NCBI GenBank assembly: GCA_947479935.1
Contig: CANKBG010000018.1
Coordinates: forward strand, 1-52,268
Direction: 5' to 3'
DNA from: Comamonadaceae bacterium
Lineage (GTDB): Bacteria; Pseudomonadota; Gammaproteobacteria; Burkholderiales; Burkholderiaceae_C
DNA length: 52,268 nt
The notes under the pieces were generated by a model. It had not been told where the DNA came from. It made no database searches and worked only from the letters and a program-made list of their open reading frames with translations. Shown here one piece after another: positions 8,208-18,800 of the stretch; the first letter of the stretch is position 1; each line of letters starts with the position of its first letter. Position numbers and translations under genes: made by a program.

Positions 8208-9021
8208 CGGCAAACCCTCCGCGTACGCGCCTGAAAATGGCATAGGCCAAAGCGGCCAACACCATGCTCACCACAAGCGACTGCAACCACATTTGCACAG
8301 ACGGCCCCTGAACGCTGAACACCATGGCACGAACTTGCTCAATGAAAACTGTGAGCGGGTTCCAAGCAAGAAGGCCTTGAAAAAATGGTGGCAAGGAAGC
8401 ACTTGGGTAAAAAATGGGCGATAAAAATTGCAGCAGGCCAATGACCAATGCCACCACCTGCGTGAGGTCGCGCATGAAGACGCCCAAAGTGGCCAACAGC
8501 AAACTCACGGCCCAAAGTAAAAATGCAAGCGGCACCAAAAGCAGGGGCAGAAAAACCCATTGAACACTGGGTGTGATACCCCACAGAGTGGCAACAACAA
8601 GCAGCAGCAACATCGACACGCCCGCATGAAATACCGCGTTGAGCACGGGGGCCCAAGGCAGCAGGGCCAACGGAAAGACCACTTTTTTAACCAAGTGGGG
8701 CTGCTCTGCAATGATGCGCGAGGAGCGGCCCCAGCAATCGGCTGCCGCTTGAAAAATGAGCAGGCCCGCAAAGAGTTGCAAGGCAAAGTCGACGGGGCTA
8801 TCGCCCACACCAGGCCAACGCACTTTGAAAATGTATTTGAATGCAAAGGTGTAGACACCCAGCATGAGGAGAGGCGTGAACAAGGCCCAGAGCCATCCTA
8901 GGCTGGTGCCGCGGTAGCGAACCGCAATGTCTCTGGTGGCCAGTTGCAAAGCAAGCCAAGCAAAGTACTGAAGGCTATGGCCTTTTGGTGCTGCAGGCTT
9001 GTTTGTCGGATGTGTGGACAT
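8197..9021 (-). CDS. wzm: Polysaccharide ABC exporter permease (Wzm-like)
   Basis: About 274 residues with six hydrophobic segments and the ABC2-type N-terminus D-I-A-V-R-Y-R-G-T-S-L-G-W-L-W found in Wzm/KpsM/TagG permeases. The ATG at 9021 gives the conserved start. A TTG at 9039, immediately after the upstream stop codon, is an alternative and would imply termination-reinitiation. The gene ends with the overlapping start of wzt, as expected for an obligate pair. It forms the membrane channel for lipid-linked glycan export. Confidence 0.92.
   Translation of the reverse strand: MSTHPTNKPAAPKGHSLQYFAWLALQLATRDIAVRYRGTSLGWLWALFTPLLMLGVYTFAFKYIFKVRWPGVGDSPVDFALQLFAGLLIFQAAADCWGRSSRIIAEQPHLVKKVVFPLALLPWAPVLNAVFHAGVSMLLLLVVATLWGITPSVQWVFLPLLLVPLAFLLWAVSLLLATLGVFMRDLTQVVALVIGLLQFLSPIFYPSASLPPFFQGLLAWNPLTVFIEQVRAMVFSVQGPSVQMWLQSLVVSMVLAALAYAIFRRVRGGFADVI
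8216..8220 (-). promoter_or_regulatory. Shine-Dalgarno of wzt (GGAGG)
   Basis: GGAGG on the minus strand lies 8 nt upstream of the ATG at 8207, inside the end of the permease gene. It decides the wzt start against the longer open frame beginning at 8243. Confidence 0.75.
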
Positions 9022-9039
9022 CCTTAAATTGTAGGGCAA

Positions 9040-10476
9040 CTAATAGGCGCCGCGGCGCCACAGCACCACTTTGAAGGTTTTGACCAAGATGGCCAAGTCG
9101 TACCAAAGAGACCAGTTTTTGACGTACCAGGCGTCTAGGTAAACGCGGGTGTCGTAGTCGACATCGTTGCGACCACTGACCTGCCACAAGCCCGTCATGC
9201 CGGGGCGCACCATGAGGTAGTAGCTTTTTTCGAGACCATATTTTTCAAGCTCTTCTTCCACAATAGGGCGCGGGCCCACCAAACTCATTTCGCTTTTTAA
9301 GACATTGAACAACTGAGGCAACTCGTCCATGCTGGTGCGTCTTAGAAATGCGCCCAGCGGGCTGATGCGCGGATCGTCTTTGAGTTTGTGCTCTTTGTGC
9401 CACTGCGCTTGAAGATCTGGGTTGTTTTCTAATAAATTTGTCAGCGCTTGGTCGGCGTTGGGCACCATGGATCTGAATTTAAAACAGTTGAAGCGCTTTC
9501 CTTTTTTACCCACACGCGAGTGCGAATAAAAGACGCTACCCCCTTCAAGTTTCAAGGCCACGGCAATGAACAACATGATGGGGGACAACAGCGCAATTAA
9601 AAGGGCGGCAAGTGCGGTGTCAAAAAGTCGCTTGGTCAGTCTGGCGGGCCACCTTCTAAGGTTGTTGCGCACTCTTAACAGCGCCACCTCGTGCGAGAAA
9701 AAATGGGCCATGTCTGTGCCGTACAAAGGCACGCCCCGCATGGCAGGAATGACACTGATGTCGGTGGCGCCCCATTGGCTCAAGATGCGAAGCCAATGCT
9801 CCCTTTGGTCGGCTTGCGCATGCTCTAGCGCAATGACCCATTGAATGCCGGGCTGGGCTGCCAGTTCTTCAAGCTCTTGAATATTTTTAAGCGTGCGGCC
9901 ATTGAGTTGAAGTTGAGGTCGGGAATCGTCGACATCGACATAGCCTGCCACTTCAAAGCCCATGCGCGGCTCGCTTTGCAATGCGATGGCGGCTTCCGTG
10001 GCGTTTTCGCCATTTCCAATGATGATGGTGGGGCGAATCCAAAGTCCCCATTGCTTCAAAACAAAACGAGTGAGCATGCGACCCCACACAATGGTGAGCA
10101 CAGCCAAGCCCCACACCATGAGCCACCAAAGCCTTGAAGAGTTCCAGCGTGTGGTGGCCACCAGGGTCATGTCTAACAAAGCCAAGCTGCTGACCAAGCG
10201 CAACACATCGCCTAGCTCGTCCCAAAAGGGTCTGCGGTCGCTGTAGTGTTGGAAGCGCATAAGAAAAAACATGATGCCCAAAAAAGCCAAGCCAAACCAA
10301 GCCGCATAACGCTCTATGTCTTGCGTGGAAAACCACAGCGCAATGTTTTGGTTGGTGTCAATGCTGACGTTGATGAACGTGGCAATGGCAAAGGCCATTG
10401 CAAAGGCAATGACGTCGCCAAACAGCACAGCGAATTTGGAAATGCGAACTTGGGTGAGCGACAGAACTGGAATCAT
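9040..10476 (-). CDS. Polyprenyl-phosphate sugar-1-phosphate transferase (WbaP/WcaJ family)
   Basis: About 478 residues. The ATG at 10476 overlaps the stop of the upstream glycosyltransferase gene (ATGA), so the longer open frame is rejected. Four to five N-terminal transmembrane helices and a CoA-binding-like domain (I-I-G-N-G-E-N-A-T-E-A) precede a further hydrophobic helix and the bacterial sugar transferase domain (~280-478). That domain has C-F-K-F-R-S-M, D-D-P-R-I-S-P-L-G, R-R-T-S-M-D-E-L-P-Q-L-F-N-V and V-G-P-R-P. It starts glycan assembly by moving a hexose-1-phosphate onto undecaprenyl phosphate. The architecture matches WbaP/WcaJ; whether the sugar is glucose or galactose cannot be told. 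Confidence 0.93.
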   Translation of the reverse strand: MIPVLSLTQVRISKFAVLFGDVIAFAMAFAIATFINVSIDTNQNIALWFSTQDIERYAAWFGLAFLGIMFFLMRFQHYSDRRPFWDELGDVLRLVSSLALLDMTLVATTRWNSSRLWWLMVWGLAVLTIVWGRMLTRFVLKQWGLWIRPTIIIGNGENATEAAIALQSEPRMGFEVAGYVDVDDSRPQLQLNGRTLKNIQELEELAAQPGIQWVIALEHAQADQREHWLRILSQWGATDISVIPAMRGVPLYGTDMAHFFSHEVALLRVRNNLRRWPARLTKRLFDTALAALLIALLSPIMLFIAVALKLEGGSVFYSHSRVGKKGKRFNCFKFRSMVPNADQALTNLLENNPDLQAQWHKEHKLKDDPRISPLGAFLRRTSMDELPQLFNVLKSEMSLVGPRPIVEEELEKYGLEKSYYLMVRPGMTGLWQVSGRNDVDYDTRVYLDAWYVKNWSLWYDLAILVKTFKVVLWRRGAY

Positions 10477-11516
10477 TGTGAAGTCCAGAAGGCTTTGCTC
10501 ATGGAGAAATAAGGCCTGAGAAATGCGGGGACAAAGCGATAGGCCAAACCCAATTTGTAGGCGGTGAGTTTGATGAAGTTGGTGGTGATGAGTTGAAAAC
10601 TTCCGCTCAGCCAGCCAGGTTGTTGTGGGTTGGAAATGTTGTGTAGCGGGTTGGTTGATGCGTTGGATGTTGGGCTCGTGATTTGACGCAGAGTTTGCCA
10701 CTGAGAGCTGAGCAGCTTCAGTCCTTCACCTTCGGCTTGGCCAAAACTTTGTCGCAACCAAGGGTTTTGCGCGTGAAAAACGCCAGTGTCAAACATGCGC
10801 TGAAAATCCTGTAGGCCGTTGTAGTTGTGTGAATGATAAACGGCAGCGCTGGCTTGGTAGCGCAGGGATTGACCCGATAACAAGAGTTTGGCGGCGGTGT
10901 AGGTGTCTTCGCCCAAAGGGAGGTTTGAAGGAAATCCACCCATGGCCTGCAGCGCTGGCAAGCGATAGGCGGCAAATGAATTGGAAAGAAAGCAGGCCTT
11001 GATGCCCAAGCTTGCTTTGTCTTGCAATTGCACAGTTCTTGAGACTTCTGGGTAATTGAAATTTCTGGCGTGAACCTCCAACCAAGTGGCGTTGGGTTTG
11101 GGCATTTGACGGCCAAAGGTGGCAGACACTTGAGGCAGTTGGAATGCGTTGAGCAGTTCTTGAAGCGAGTGGGGGTAGGCCAAAACGGCGTCTTGTGTGA
11201 GGTACACCACAAAGCCTGGTTTGGGCTGGCCAAGTTGGCTTGCCTTTTCTAGGCCGTGGTCTAGTGCCCATTGACGGGTGCCGCCATGGTTGAAATCTTG
11301 GGCATGAACATGGAGCACGGTGTAGCCGGCTTGTTGGCTGATGTCTACCGAGCCGTCTGTGGAGCCCGAGTCAACCACAATGACTTGCATTGGCTTGCAA
11401 TTTTGGTTTTTTAGCGCCACTGCCCAATCAGCCCATGCCAAGGCGCCAGGGTTGTAGGTGGGAACAATGACCCAAAATTGCGGTTGAGATGTGACCGGAA
11501 ACACAGCGTTGTTCAT
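10473..11516 (-). CDS. GT2 family glycosyltransferase, first gene of the polysaccharide operon
   Basis: 347 residues; the ATG at 11516 is preceded by GAGG at a suitable distance. The GT-A fold starts with F-W-V-I-V-P-T-Y-N, followed by V-V-D-S-G-S-T-D-G-S, F-N-H-G-G-T-R and L-T-Q-D-A. The N-H-G-G-T-R plus T-Q-D-A combination is typical of rhamnosyltransferase-like GT2 enzymes. It heads the five-gene minus-strand unit (glycosyltransferase, sugar-phosphate transferase, wzm, wzt, acyltransferase) and is coupled to the next gene by an ATGA overlap. The promoter should lie in the 35-bp gap to the divergent ligase gene, which is very short for two promoters. Confidence 0.87.
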   Translation of the reverse strand: MNNAVFPVTSQPQFWVIVPTYNPGALAWADWAVALKNQNCKPMQVIVVDSGSTDGSVDISQQAGYTVLHVHAQDFNHGGTRQWALDHGLEKASQLGQPKPGFVVYLTQDAVLAYPHSLQELLNAFQLPQVSATFGRQMPKPNATWLEVHARNFNYPEVSRTVQLQDKASLGIKACFLSNSFAAYRLPALQAMGGFPSNLPLGEDTYTAAKLLLSGQSLRYQASAAVYHSHNYNGLQDFQRMFDTGVFHAQNPWLRQSFGQAEGEGLKLLSSQWQTLRQITSPTSNASTNPLHNISNPQQPGWLSGSFQLITTNFIKLTAYKLGLAYRFVPAFLRPYFSMSKAFWTSQ

Positions 11517-11551
11517 GCCTCGTTAATTTATAATTTCAGATCGCGAAATTC

Positions 11552-12850
11552 GTGAATCTATTGGAAACCATTTCTTTGTCTCGCCACCCTTTTCCCAAGT
11601 TTGCATTTGTTGTCTTTGCAATCACTTTAGCGCTTGCACCCATGAGCACCAAACTGGGTGGTCTGACTTGGGTGCTGTTGAGCTTGATGGGGGCTTGGGC
11701 GTTTCTGGGGTCTGAGCGTGTCCTTCAATCTAAGTTAACCCAGCAAGGCGTTTTCAGCCCCTCAGCCGTTGAAGAGGCCGCCCGAATTTGGCTGTTTGCC
11801 TGCCTTGCAGCCACCGTCATCAGAATCATACCCCACGCCTTTTGGCAAGATAACTGGGACCGAAGGCATGCAGAAGCTCGCTTGGTCATTGGCGCTTTGG
11901 CCACTGTGGCGCTGGTTAAATGGCCGCCTTTTTACAGGCTCACGCGCTTTCAGCTCATGAGCTTGAGCTATGCACTGGCTTTGGCTTGCTGGGTAGGCAT
12001 GGGTGTCACCATGATTTATGGCCGTGACACGCCCTTACATGCCATCGCTTGGGCTGTGAGTTTGAGCTTCTTGGTTTGCTTGTTAGCCCCTTTGGTGCTT
12101 CAAGCTGATGTGCCGTCAAACCATCGCAAGTTTTGGCTGGTCAGCGTTTTGATGGGCGCCATGGGCGTGATCTTGAGCCAATCGAGAGGCGTTTACGGCC
12201 TGCTCATTTGGCTGGCTCTGACGGCCTATGTGGCCGCGTCCAACCGCACCTTCCTTCAGCTTTCAACTTTGAAATCGCGCACTTGGTGGATTTGCGGCTT
12301 GCTGTTTGCGGGCTTCATTTGGGTGCTTTCAACTCAGCCCGTATGGTTCACTTCTGTTTTGCAGCGCATGTCTGAAGGTTGGCTAGAACTTGCAATGTCT
12401 CAAAGCAACCCCAATGAAGCCGCCAACACGTCTGTGGGTTCGCGCTTGTTCTTGTGGAGTAAGGCGCTAGACGCCATTGAAGTGCAGCCCTGGTTGGGCT
12501 ATGGCAAAGAAAACAGCATTGCCATGATCAAGCAGTGGGGTGTAGAAATTGGTTCATTTCAAATTCAGAAACTGGGCCACTTGCACCACGAGTTTTTAGA
12601 CGCGTGGGTCAGTCATGGGTTGATGGGCATCATTAGCTTGCTGGTGCTGGCCACCGGCATGGGCTTGGTGGTACGCAAATTGTGGGTGCCGCATCCACGT
12701 GCGGCGCAGGGTGTTTTGGGCATTTTGTTCATGCACCTGACTGCGGGCTTGTCCAATACCAACATGGTTCATAACTACTATGGGGCCATGTTGTCTTTGA
12801 GTGTGGCGCTGGCGTTGGTGATGGCGGCCAGTGAAGAGGCTCAGACATAG
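11552..12850 (+). CDS. O-antigen ligase family membrane protein (WaaL-like)
   Basis: 432 residues starting at a GTG. About eleven hydrophobic segments are present, with a large loop between residues ~265 and ~355 carrying G-Y-G-K-E-N-S and H-L-H-H-E-F-L-D-A-W, the Wzy_C/O-antigen ligase pattern with its conserved histidine. WaaL-type enzymes join the finished lipid-linked glycan to lipid A-core on the periplasmic face. A Wzy polymerase has similar topology, but the neighbouring Wzm/Wzt exporter makes a polymerase unnecessary and favours ligase. It is divergent from the glycosyltransferase operon and ends 41 bp from the convergent uvrA. Confidence 0.85.
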   Translation: MNLLETISLSRHPFPKFAFVVFAITLALAPMSTKLGGLTWVLLSLMGAWAFLGSERVLQSKLTQQGVFSPSAVEEAARIWLFACLAATVIRIIPHAFWQDNWDRRHAEARLVIGALATVALVKWPPFYRLTRFQLMSLSYALALACWVGMGVTMIYGRDTPLHAIAWAVSLSFLVCLLAPLVLQADVPSNHRKFWLVSVLMGAMGVILSQSRGVYGLLIWLALTAYVAASNRTFLQLSTLKSRTWWICGLLFAGFIWVLSTQPVWFTSVLQRMSEGWLELAMSQSNPNEAANTSVGSRLFLWSKALDAIEVQPWLGYGKENSIAMIKQWGVEIGSFQIQKLGHLHHEFLDAWVSHGLMGIISLLVLATGMGLVVRKLWVPHPRAAQGVLGILFMHLTAGLSNTNMVHNYYGAMLSLSVALALVMAASEEAQT

Positions 12851-12891
12851 ATCAAAGCGCTGCGCATGAGCAGCACTTGTTGATATTGCGT

Positions 12892-15800
12892 TTATCTTGC
12901 CAAAACCGCCTTCAATGCTTTGCCAGTGTGCGTGCCCAGCTTCACCACTTCTTCTGGTGAAGCACTGGCCACCACTTTGCCGCCAGCTTTGCCGCCGTCG
13001 GGCCCTAGGTCAATGATCCAGTCGGCTTCGGCAATCACATCTAAGTCGTGTTCAATCACCAGCACGCTGTGGCCCGCATTCACCAAGCGGTGCAAGACGT
13101 GAATGAGTTTGTCCACGTCTGCCATATGAAGGCCTACTGTGGGTTCGTCCAGCACGTACAAAGTGTGCGGCGCTTTGTTGCCGCGTTTGCCTAATTCGTC
13201 TCTGACTTTAGTCAGCTCTGTGACCAACTTGATGCGCTGCGCTTCGCCGCCGCTTAAGGTGGGGCTCGGCTGTCCTAAAGTGAGATAGCCTAAGCCAACA
13301 TCTTTTAACAACTGCAAAGGATGCGCAATGGAGGGCATGGTTTCGAAAAACGACACCGCTTCGTCCACTTCCATTTTGAGCACATCGCCAATGCTTTTGC
13401 CGCGCCATGTGACGGCCAATGTTTCAGGGTTGAATCGCGCGCCGTGACAAGCTTCGCACGGCACCTTCACATCGGGCAAGAAACTCATCTCGATGGTTCT
13501 CAGGCCTTGGCCTTCGCAGGTGTGGCATCGGCCTTCGCCAGTGTTGAAGCTAAACCTGCCTGCTAAGTAACCGCGTGCCTTGGCTTCTAATGTTTCAGCA
13601 AAGAGTTTTCTAATCGTGTCCCAAAAACCAATGTAAGTGGCAGGGCAGCTGCGCGGTGTTTTGCCAATGGGGGTTTGGTCTACTTCTAAAACTCTGTCTA
13701 CGGCTTCGAAGCCTTTGAGTTGTGTGCAACCTGTGAGTGCAGGAAATTTTCCTACGGCTTGTTCGTCTCGGCCTGCTTTGGTGCTGCGTTGGCTGACGTG
13801 GCTGTACACATTGGCCAACAACACGTCGCGCGCCAATGTAGATTTGCCTGAACCGCTCACGCCTGTGACGGCTACTAAACGTTGCAAAGGAATTTGCACA
13901 TTGACGTTTTGCAAGTTGTGAAGGTTGGCGCCTTTGAGTTCTAGCCATTTCAAATCTGTCGCGCTAATTTCTTTAGTGGCATTTTGGATCGCATTGAATG
14001 CAGGCATGATGCGCCGCGTCTGCAACGGGTGCTTCATGGCATGCAACAAGTATTTTCCGGTCTGCGAATCTGCTGAATCGGTAATGTCTTTCACACTGCC
14101 CTGCGCCACCAAACGGCCACCGCGTTTGCCTGCGCTGGGTCCAATGTCGATGATGTGGTCGGCGCGCCGAATGGTGTCTTCGTCGTGCTCTACCACCACC
14201 AGCGTGTTGCCTTTTTCACCCAGCTTGTGCAGTGCATTGAGCAAGATTTGATTGTCGCGTGCATGAAGTCCAATGGTGGGTTCGTCTAGCACATAGCACA
14301 CGCCCTGCAAGTTGCTGCCCAATTGCGCGGCCAACCTGATGCGCTGCGCTTCACCGCCGCTAAGTGTGGGTGCGCCGCGATCGAGGGTGAGATAGCCCAA
14401 GCCCACCTCTTCTAAAAATTCAAGGCGGCTTTCAATCTCGGGTAAGAGGTCTCGGGCAATGTCGTTTTCTCTTTGTGTCAAAGACTTTTTAGCAGCCAAA
14501 CCCTGCACCCATTTACGCACATCGGTCACGCTCATGCTGGCAATGTCGGTAATGGGCAATTGATCGGTGGTGAACTTCACGTGCCGCGCCGTTAGGTTCA
14601 AACGTGTGCCTTCACAATGCGGGCACACATGTTCAATCAGGTCTTCAATTTCTGGTTCAGCAAAACTTTGCTCTCGGCCCTTTTGATCTTCGTCTCGAAT
14701 GGAATCGTCAAATACTTGGCGCTGATCTTTGGTGAGCTTCACCCCCGTACCCACGCACTCGGGGCACCATCCGTGCTTGCTGTTGTAGCTGAACAAACGG
14801 GGGTCAAGTTCGTTGTAGGAGGTGCTGCAAAGAGGGCATGCGCGCAAAGTTGAGAACACGTGCAACTTGCCGATGTGATCGGTTTTTATAGTAGCCTGTG
14901 TACCCGTTTTTTCAGCGACCTGCATGGCTTCTTGAAGACCATCTAATTCACTCAACACATGGATCACACCTTTGCCCAGCTCCAGAGTTTTGGTAAGCGC
15001 TTCTCTAAGTTGCTTCTCTTGATCGGCGCTGATTTTCAAACTGGCCACTGGCAGTTCAATGGTGTGCTCTTTAAAGCGATCAATACGCGGGAAATTTTGC
15101 GTCGGCAAAAAGTTTCCATCGACCCTCAGATGCGTATACCCCCGAGGCCTCGCCCAATCGGCCAGCTCGGTGTACACGCCTTTTCTGTTCATCACCAGCG
15201 GCGCCAACAAACCAATGTGCTGCCCTTTGAAATTTTTCATGAGCTGTGCGGCAATGCTGTCGGGGGTTTGCGGTGCCACGGCCGCGTTGTCATGCACGCA
15301 ATGCTGCGTGCCAAGTTTCACGTACAAGAGTCTTAAGAAGTGCCACACCTCGGTGGTAGTTCCAACCGTACTTTTTCTGCCACCTCTGGACAGTCTTTGC
15401 TCAATGGCCACCGTAGGCGGAATGCCATACACCGCATCCACCTCCGGCCTACCCGCTGGCTGCACAATGCTTCGCGCGTAAGCATTCAAACTTTCTAAGT
15501 ATCTGCGCTGACCTTCATTGAACAAAATATCAAACGCCAAGGTAGATTTACCAGACCCGCTCACACCCGTAATCACATTGAACTGCCCACGCGGAATGTT
15601 CACACTCAAATTCTTGAGGTTGTGCTCTTTGGCGTTGACGATGCGAATACTATTTTGCTCAGTAGCAGTCAGGCGAGTTGCGCCGGGTAAGGATATTGCG
15701 CTAGCGTATGACGCACCCGGCGTAACCCGGTCGCCCACTGAATTGGTAGCCTCAGCAGCCTTTAACAACCCACCCAGTTCCCCCATGGCCACTGCATACT

Positions 15801-18800
15801 CGCGCAACGCGAAGGCCGTATGCGAAGTCGCATGATTACGAACATCCTCAGGCATGCCTTCGGCTACCACATAGCCGCCAGCATCACCCCCCTCTGGCCC
15901 CAGGTCAATGAGCCAATCACTGGCCCGAATCACATCCAAATTGTGTTCAATCACAATGAGCGAATGCCCACCTTCTAGCAACTTGCGCAATGCACGCATG
16001 AGTTTGGCAATGTCGTCAAAGTGCAAACCTGTGGTGGGTTCGTCAAACAAGAACAAAGTGCCCTTCTTTGCCAAAGCTTGTTTAGATGAAGTGGCTGTTT
16101 TGGCCGCCCCTGCCAAGAAGCCTGCCAACTTCAAGCGCTGCGCCTCACCGCCCGACAATGTGGGTACAGGCTGCCCCAACTTCACATACTCCAAACCAAC
16201 ATCCACAATAGGCTGCAACGCGCGAATGACGTCGCGGTCTTGTGCAAACAAAGCCGCCGCCTCACTGACCGTCAGGTCAAGCACATCCGCCACATTCAAA
16301 TAACGCGCATGCACACTGCCCATCGCTTGACGTTCAATTTTTATTTCTAAAATTTCAGGTCTGTAACGTTTGCCATCGCAATCGGGGCAACGCAAATACA
16401 CGTCACTTAAAAACTGCATCTCTACATGTTCAAAGCCAGAGCCACCGCAGGTAGGACACCTGCCGTCGCCACTGTTAAAGCTGAACTTCGACGCTGTGTA
16501 GCCACGTTGCCTAGACAAAGGGGCTACTGCAAAAATTTCTCGCACTGCATCCCACGCACCTACATAACTTGCGGGGTTGGAGCGTGCTGTTTTGCCGATG
16601 GGTGATTGATCGACAAACACCACATCGCTTAAATGATCGGCGCCCAACAAGCGGTTGTGCGCGCCTGGCGTTTCAGTACTCTTGCCAAAGTGCCTAAGCA
16701 ATGCGGGGGCTAACACATCTTGAATCAAACTTGACTTGCCCGAACCACTCACGCCTGTGACGCACACCAAACGTTGCAATGGAAATTCAATCGACACATC
16801 TTTGAGGTTGTGCTCTTTGGCACCTTCCAAAATAAGGCGGGGTGTGTTGTCTGTTACCAAGCGCTTGAAGCCCATGCCCACTTGCTTGCGGCCGCCCAAA
16901 TAAGCACCTGTGAGGGTGTCTGCGTTTTTAAGGTCTGCGGTGCTGCCATCAAACACAATCTGTCCGCCCTTTTCGCCAGGGCCTGGCCCCATGTCAATCA
17001 TGCGATCGGCGGCCATCATGACGGCAGGGTCGTGCTCCACAACCACCAAAGTGTTGCCTGCATCTCTGAGGCGGTGCATGGCTTGTGTGATGCGACTCAT
17101 GTCGCGCGGGTGCAAACCAATGCTGGGTTCATCTAAGACGAAAAGCGTGTTGACCAGCGAAGTGCCCAGTGCGGTGGTGAGGTTGATGCGTTGAACTTCA
17201 CCGCCGCTTAGGGTGCGGCTTTGGCGGTCTAAGGTGAGGTAAGCAATACCTACATCGCAGAGGTATTTGAGCCGATTTGTAATTTCTTCTAGCAGCAGTT
17301 TGAGCGCTTGCGCTTCGCCGTCTTGGCTGTTTTCTTGGATGGCCGTTGCAGACATGCGATCGAAGAAAGCTCTTAGCTTGTCGATGGGCATGATCATCAA
17401 ATCATGCAGGCTGAGGCCGGGCAAGGCTTCGAGTTGTTTGCGCGTCCATTTCACGCCTTTGGGCATGAAGCGTTTGTCTTTTTTCAGTGTGGCATCGGCG
17501 TCTTGTGCGCTGCCAATGCGCCACAAAAGGCTGTCTGTTTTAAGTCTTGCACCGCCGCACGAACCGCATTCGGTGTAGCTGCGGTATTTGGACAAGAGCA
17601 CGCGAATGTGCATCTTGTAGGCTTTGCTTTCGAGGTAGGCAAAGAATCTGTGTACGCCATACCAGTGCTGATTCCATTTGCCATTCCAGTTGGGTGAGCC
17701 TTCAATGACCCACTGTTGCTGTTCTTTGGTGAGCTTGAACCAAGGTGTATCGCGCGGAATGCCCGCCGCTTCGGCGTGTCGCATCAAATCATCTTGCGCT
17801 TCTTTCCACGCAGGTGTTTGAATGGTCTTGATGGCGCCCGATCTGAGGGTGAGCTTTTCATTGGGAATGACCAAGCCCAGATCAACCCCAATCACCCGCC
17901 CAAAACCACGGCATGTTTCGCAAGCGCCCACCGCTGAGTTAAAAGAAAACATCGAAGGCATTGGCTCGGGGTAACGCAAATCACTTTCGGGGCAATGCAG
18001 CCCCGCCGAGAACCGCCACATAAGTGTTCGTTCGCCTGCGGCGCCCGAAGCTAATTGATTGCCGCCTTCGGCGGCAATGGAAACATTGGCAGCGGATGAA
18101 TTGGGGTCAGATGAATTGGGGTCAGATCCAAATAAATTGGGAGAGCCCGAAGAGGGTGAATCCAATTTTTTTGGCTCTGACCCCAATTGAGCAACTTCCT
18201 CAACCACATAAACATTCAACCGACCACCTCTTTTGAGCGCCACCTCAATCGCCTCCACCACCCGAGCCTTCTCCGCTGTCCCCAACCTGAACCTATCAGC
18301 CACCACATCCAAAACCTTGCGCGGCCCAGTAGTCGTAGCCACTTCCCTCTCCGCCTGCACCTTGGTAAAACCACTTGCCGACAACCACTGTTCAACCTGT
18401 TCCGCAGTTGTATTGGCTGGCAACTCAACAGGAAACGTTAAAACCAACCTAGGATCACCCGCAGCTTCCGCCCTCTTGGCCAACTCTGCATAAATAGACT
18501 CCGGCGTATCGTGCCGCACAGGCTTAGCCGTATCCCGATCATGCAAATGCCCCAATCTGGCAAACAACAACTTCAAGTGATCGTTCAACTCCGTCATGGT
18601 GCCCACCGTGGAGCGCGAACTTCTGACTGGATTGGTTTGATCAATGGCAATGGCCGGTGGCACCCCTTCCACCTTGTCCACTGCGGGCTTGTCCATGCGG
18701 TCTAAAAATTGCCGCGCGTAAGCACTGAATGTCTCGACATAACGCCGCTGGCCTTCGGCGAACAGCGTGTCAAACACCAAACTCGACTTGCCCGAGCCAC

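Noticed and set aside
13208..18441. Many 60-140 codon plus-strand frames across the uvrA region
   Set aside because: All are antisense to the continuous 2003-codon uvrA frame and show no family features.
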